This document shows, one piece after another, positions 60,600 to 64,000 of a DNA stretch of 64,000 bases. Under the pieces are notes generated by a model. It worked only from the letters and a program-made list of their open reading frames with translations. It searched no databases and was not told the DNA's origin. The position numbers and the translations under genes are program-made. The first letter of the stretch is position 1; every line of letters starts with the position of its first letter. The stretch spans positions 517,814-581,813 of the forward strand of contig VYZB01000334.1 in assembly GCA_013397455.1 (NCBI GenBank), read 5' to 3'. The DNA is from Crotophaga sulcirostris (taxonomy: Eukaryota > Chordata > Aves > Cuculiformes > Crotophagidae).

Positions 60600-63500
60600 A
60601 GCATTCCATGAATGGAATTAGAGCTGGAAGTCTGTCTTAGTAACTGAACTTTACCACTGCAGGTGGTGTTATTGCTATGATGTTTAAACATTCTGCAAGT
60701 TTCACATTTTACTAGTGTCTCAGGTTTTTTTCTGTAATGGTAAATTGTCTTGGATTTTGCAATTTGTTGTGGTAGCTTTGAGTAACTAATGGCACTCAAT
60801 TTTGCCCTATAGCAGTTACACTGCAGTGTTTCAAGGCACTTGTCAATCCTGTTTGTTCATTTTATTTTATGTTTTGTCTCAGCAATACCACAGTTTTAAC
60901 AACTGGCTTTTCTGTGTTGGTGCAAGGCAGGAATGTTTCAAATGTTTTCTAATCCATTAAAATGTCAATAAGATTCGTCAGAAGAGTCTGATTTGAACAG
61001 GCTGGTAGCTTATGAGCTATGTTTATTTTAAGTATCTGAAGTTCCTTTTTGTATGATTGTTTCTGTTGTCCAGTACACAATTATAAGGACGGTAGTGCTG
61101 GAGGGCACTATGTGAACAGTGTATTGTAGGGAGAAAATACAAGAAAGTTTGTTGTTTGAACTAGAACAGCTCTCTAAGGTCTGGAAGATACTGCAGGAAA
61201 CTTCAGCATGTTGTGTAAGCAGTGTTAGTGCCCCTTCTTGTAGGGGCTGGGCATTAAAACAGGTTTAACCCTTAATAGAAGTTTGCAGAACTCTTCAGAA
61301 AGAGCAGTATGTACCCTAAAACCACGTCATAATGAAACACAGAGGCTAGAACTTGTTGTCTTTTACTTTAAATTTCATGGGGTACAGTTTTGTGTATTTA
61401 GGGTGCTTCTGAAAAAGTTTCGGACTGCTTCGTAAGTATTTACCACGTGGTGGCTTATTATCTAAAGTAGTGGTACGAAGAAAAACAGTTCAGGGACTGG
61501 TGTTTTCACATCAGGTCAGCAACTTAACTGACTTGTAGATTCTCGTTTTTTTACAAATTGGAAGTGCAGTGGGGAGAGAACAGATTTTACTGCTCTGTGT
61601 GCTTTTGCCTGTAGTCTTTGTGGAAGATGTTGCATTTCTGGTTTAGCCAGTTTTACTTTGAAATGTACATTTTTAAACCAGTAAAAGCCTATTAAAATAT
61701 TACCCAAGATGAGTTAAATGTTTGCACATCCATTTTACCATGTGCTGTGGCCAGTGGGGGAACTCAGTGCATACTTGAGTATGATTTTAGTGTGTGGTTC
61801 TGCATACATTTCTTGCAGTGTTGGTATGAGCTGGAGTCGCTCTCCAGTGCTTCTTTCTGTCTTTGTCTTGCTCCTTTACTTGTGCCAGCAGAAGTAGGCT
61901 TTTGTTTCATGTGTTACCTGATGTTGGTGATGCAGGTCAAAACACTTAACCTAGTGAAAGACTTTTTATGTTGTTTCGGTTTGGGTTTTTTTTTTGGTTG
62001 GTTGGGTTGGGGTTTTTTGGTGCTTTTGTTTGTTTGTTTTCTCTCCTGTGTGGATCCATTCTTTGATTCAGTTTAGGACTTAAAACCACAGAGAGGACCC
62101 TTAGTAAAACTTGAGGACAGAGTAGGGGGCAAAAAGCAATGTTTGTGGCTGGTGCTGTCTTTTGAAGCTTCTGCCACTTTTAGTGCTGAAAGTAACACAG
62201 ATGAGCTCATGCCTGTAGGTATGTTAGCCTGAGGTGCTATGGATTTTCCAATCCTAATCATAAACCATTAATGGAATACCTTATTACCTTCTTTCTTCTA
62301 ATCTGTACTTATGCTTAAGGGAGGGAAATCTTTGCCATGGAGGGGCAAGTAGTCTCTTTCGTATCAGGCTCATCTAATTCCTTCTAGCGAGCTCTTAAAT
62401 TATGTTAGGCCTGGCTGCTGAAGTTTTTCCAAAAAAATTAAGATGGAAGGAGAAAACAATAACTATCTCTTGCCGCCCAAAACTAAGAGGAGAAAGAAAA
62501 ATACTTGACAGGAAAGTGTCTCTTTCCACCAGGTGGCTCTTTCAAGGATTTGGTTTATCTGATGTAGTTCTACTTGTAAAAAAGACCATGTCTAGGTTGC
62601 CTGAGAAAATGGAAGGAGAGTTGTTGCTGTAGAGTTCGTGAAATAGCCTGATGCTCAAAGCTTCACTGAAACGCCACAATGCAGGGTAGTAATAGCTGCT
62701 TGAAATTGCTCAGTATCTGTGCACTTAAGTATCCATTGCAATACAAACTGTAAAGGCAGGTAAGGGACAAACTAGGTCATTTGAAACTCCCTTTTTTTTC
62801 AGGCCTCTTATGAATGAAATAGGGGTTTGTGGAGATGTCCAAGAACAAGATCTTTTAGAAGTGCAGAGCTCATAGGGCAAAAACATGGCTTAGGATGCGT
62901 AAAAGAAATGTAAGAGTTCAGTTTGCTCTTACGTAGATCTTGTGAAGCGTTGCCAGCTTTAAAAGGGGTGCAGTTTAGCCCTGGACTTTGTCTTTAAAAA
63001 TAGTTGTAAGGCTAGTAATTTTTATTTAACTGCAATAAAAAATAAGGTGCTTACTGGTTGGAAGAGCCACCCTAGCTTTTCTCTTGAAATGAAAATTTTA
63101 ACTGTGTGATCTTTATGCTGAATGGTTATTTTGCTTCCCTTCATTTACTCATTCAACGTGGTTAGAAGTTTTTCTTGCTGGATTTTCTCTTTCATACTAT
63201 TAGTTTTTAGAAGCTTTTATTAATCATACTTATCTACCTTAAAAAGAATGAATAATTTGTTTAGCCTTTATAAAGTTATCTTTGGTAGATGTCCATAGAT
63301 GACTGAAGGATTTCCTTAGAGCTTGTGTACACTGCTATTCCAATACTTCCCTGTCACCTCTACCCTTACCCATCTGTACTGTATTGCACATTGTTTATTA
63401 TTTTGTCCTGTTAGTGCTAGCTCTTGTGTAAACTCACATTACCAGTCAGTCCTAGCTCTGAAAAGTTTATTCTTAAATAATAATGCAAAAGGGTGTAGCA

Positions 63501-63607
63501 AAAAAATGGGAAGGACAAGAATGAATGAGAACAAAGATGTGAACCTGTGGTTTCGCAGGCTAAATCAGTATGTAATTACAGTGTTGTATAACTTGTTTGT
63601 TTGATTT
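60600..63607. other. Intron 1, unique sequence
   Basis: No gene or repeat was recognised except short T/G-rich simple sequence at about 61984-62040 (GGTTGGTTGGGTTGGGG and TTTGTTTGTTTG). Confidence 0.5.
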
Positions 63608-63665
63608 TTCCAAGTTGGAAGGAACCCAAAAGGATCATCAAGTCCAACTCCTATCACTGAAGTGT
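63608..63665 (-). mobile_element. Short CR1 3' end, antisense
   Basis: CCAAGTTGGAAGGAACCCAA and GATCATCAAGTCCAACTCCT are the reverse complement of a CR1 3' UTR. The fragment is about 58 bp, and a second CR1 end starts about 60 bp further on. Confidence 0.75.
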
Positions 63666-63720
63666 TCAAAAATCATGATTAACTTCTTCTGAAATCAAAA
63701 GTCTTAAAAAATAATAACAG

Positions 63721-64000
63721 TTTCACAGTTTCACAGTATAACCCGGTTGGAAGAGACCTCTAAGATCATCAAGTCCAACCTATAAGCCAACACTAACACC
63801 AACTCATCACCTAAACCATGGCACTGAGTGCCTCATCCAATCTTCCCTTAAACACATCAAGGGTTGGCGACTCCACCACCTCCCTGGGCGGCGCATTCCA
63901 GTGGCCAATCACCCTTTCAGTGTAGAACTTCTTCCTAACATCAAGTCTAAACCTCCCCTGACGAAGTTTAAGTCCATGCCCTCTAGTTCTGTCACTGGTC
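63721..64000 (-). mobile_element. CR1 3' end, antisense, continues beyond the window
   Basis: GGTTGGAAGAGACCTCTAAG, ATCATCAAGTCCAACC and CTTCTTCCTAACATCAAGTC, ending with CTAGTTCTGTCACTGGTC, are the reverse complement of a CR1 3' UTR and the end of ORF2. The match is good and still running at the window edge, so its 5' truncation point is unknown. Confidence 0.93.

Overview
This is a bird genome window. The repeats are almost all CR1 LINEs (3' ends carrying the ATTCTATGAT-type terminal repeat), with one retroviral solo LTR and one dead mariner. The only gene I can defend has amphibian-to-mammal orthologues: the first exon of ZSWIM6. Human ZSWIM6 lies on 5q12, whose avian counterpart is the Z chromosome, so Z linkage is likely. 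That placement is knowledge-based and is not shown by the sequence. I cannot name the species.

Layout. (1) 1-31.6 kb: AT-rich sequence upstream of the gene with no gene I can support. It holds a mariner transposase remnant (17.69-18.03 kb), a sense-strand CR1 3' fragment (21.14-21.73 kb), a solo LTR with a clean 5-bp target duplication (24.61-25.47 kb), two short tandem duplications and one weak small ORF (30.54 kb). (2) 31.6-34.85 kb: the regulatory and first-exon block. A small GC-rich module with a ZNF143-type site (31.69 kb) is separated from the main CpG island by two head-to-tail CR1 3' ends (32.01-32.38 kb). The CpG island carries a divergent minus-strand splice donor, a compact promoter (inverted CCAAT, KLF/GC box, a CArG box identical to the c-fos SRE core, a TATA-like box and an ETS core), the ZSWIM6 start codon at 32946 and the exon 1 donor at 33463. 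A 322-base assembly gap follows, then a striking 18-bp perfect inverted repeat. (3) 34.85-64 kb: the beginning of the very long ZSWIM6 intron 1. No exon 2 is present. The intron contains a 2.3-kb CR1 with a nearly readable but dead reverse transcriptase ORF (48.74-51.03 kb), three or four further CR1 fragments, simple repeats (CT, poly-T, poly-C) and a tandemly repeated AP-1 motif.

All CR1 copies recognised inside the intron are antisense to ZSWIM6. Nothing here looks like a new enzymatic system. The most worthwhile leads are the dual promoter arrangement split by CR1, the SRF site, the divergent transcript candidate, the GC-rich foldback next to the gap, and the LTR with repeated U3 modules.
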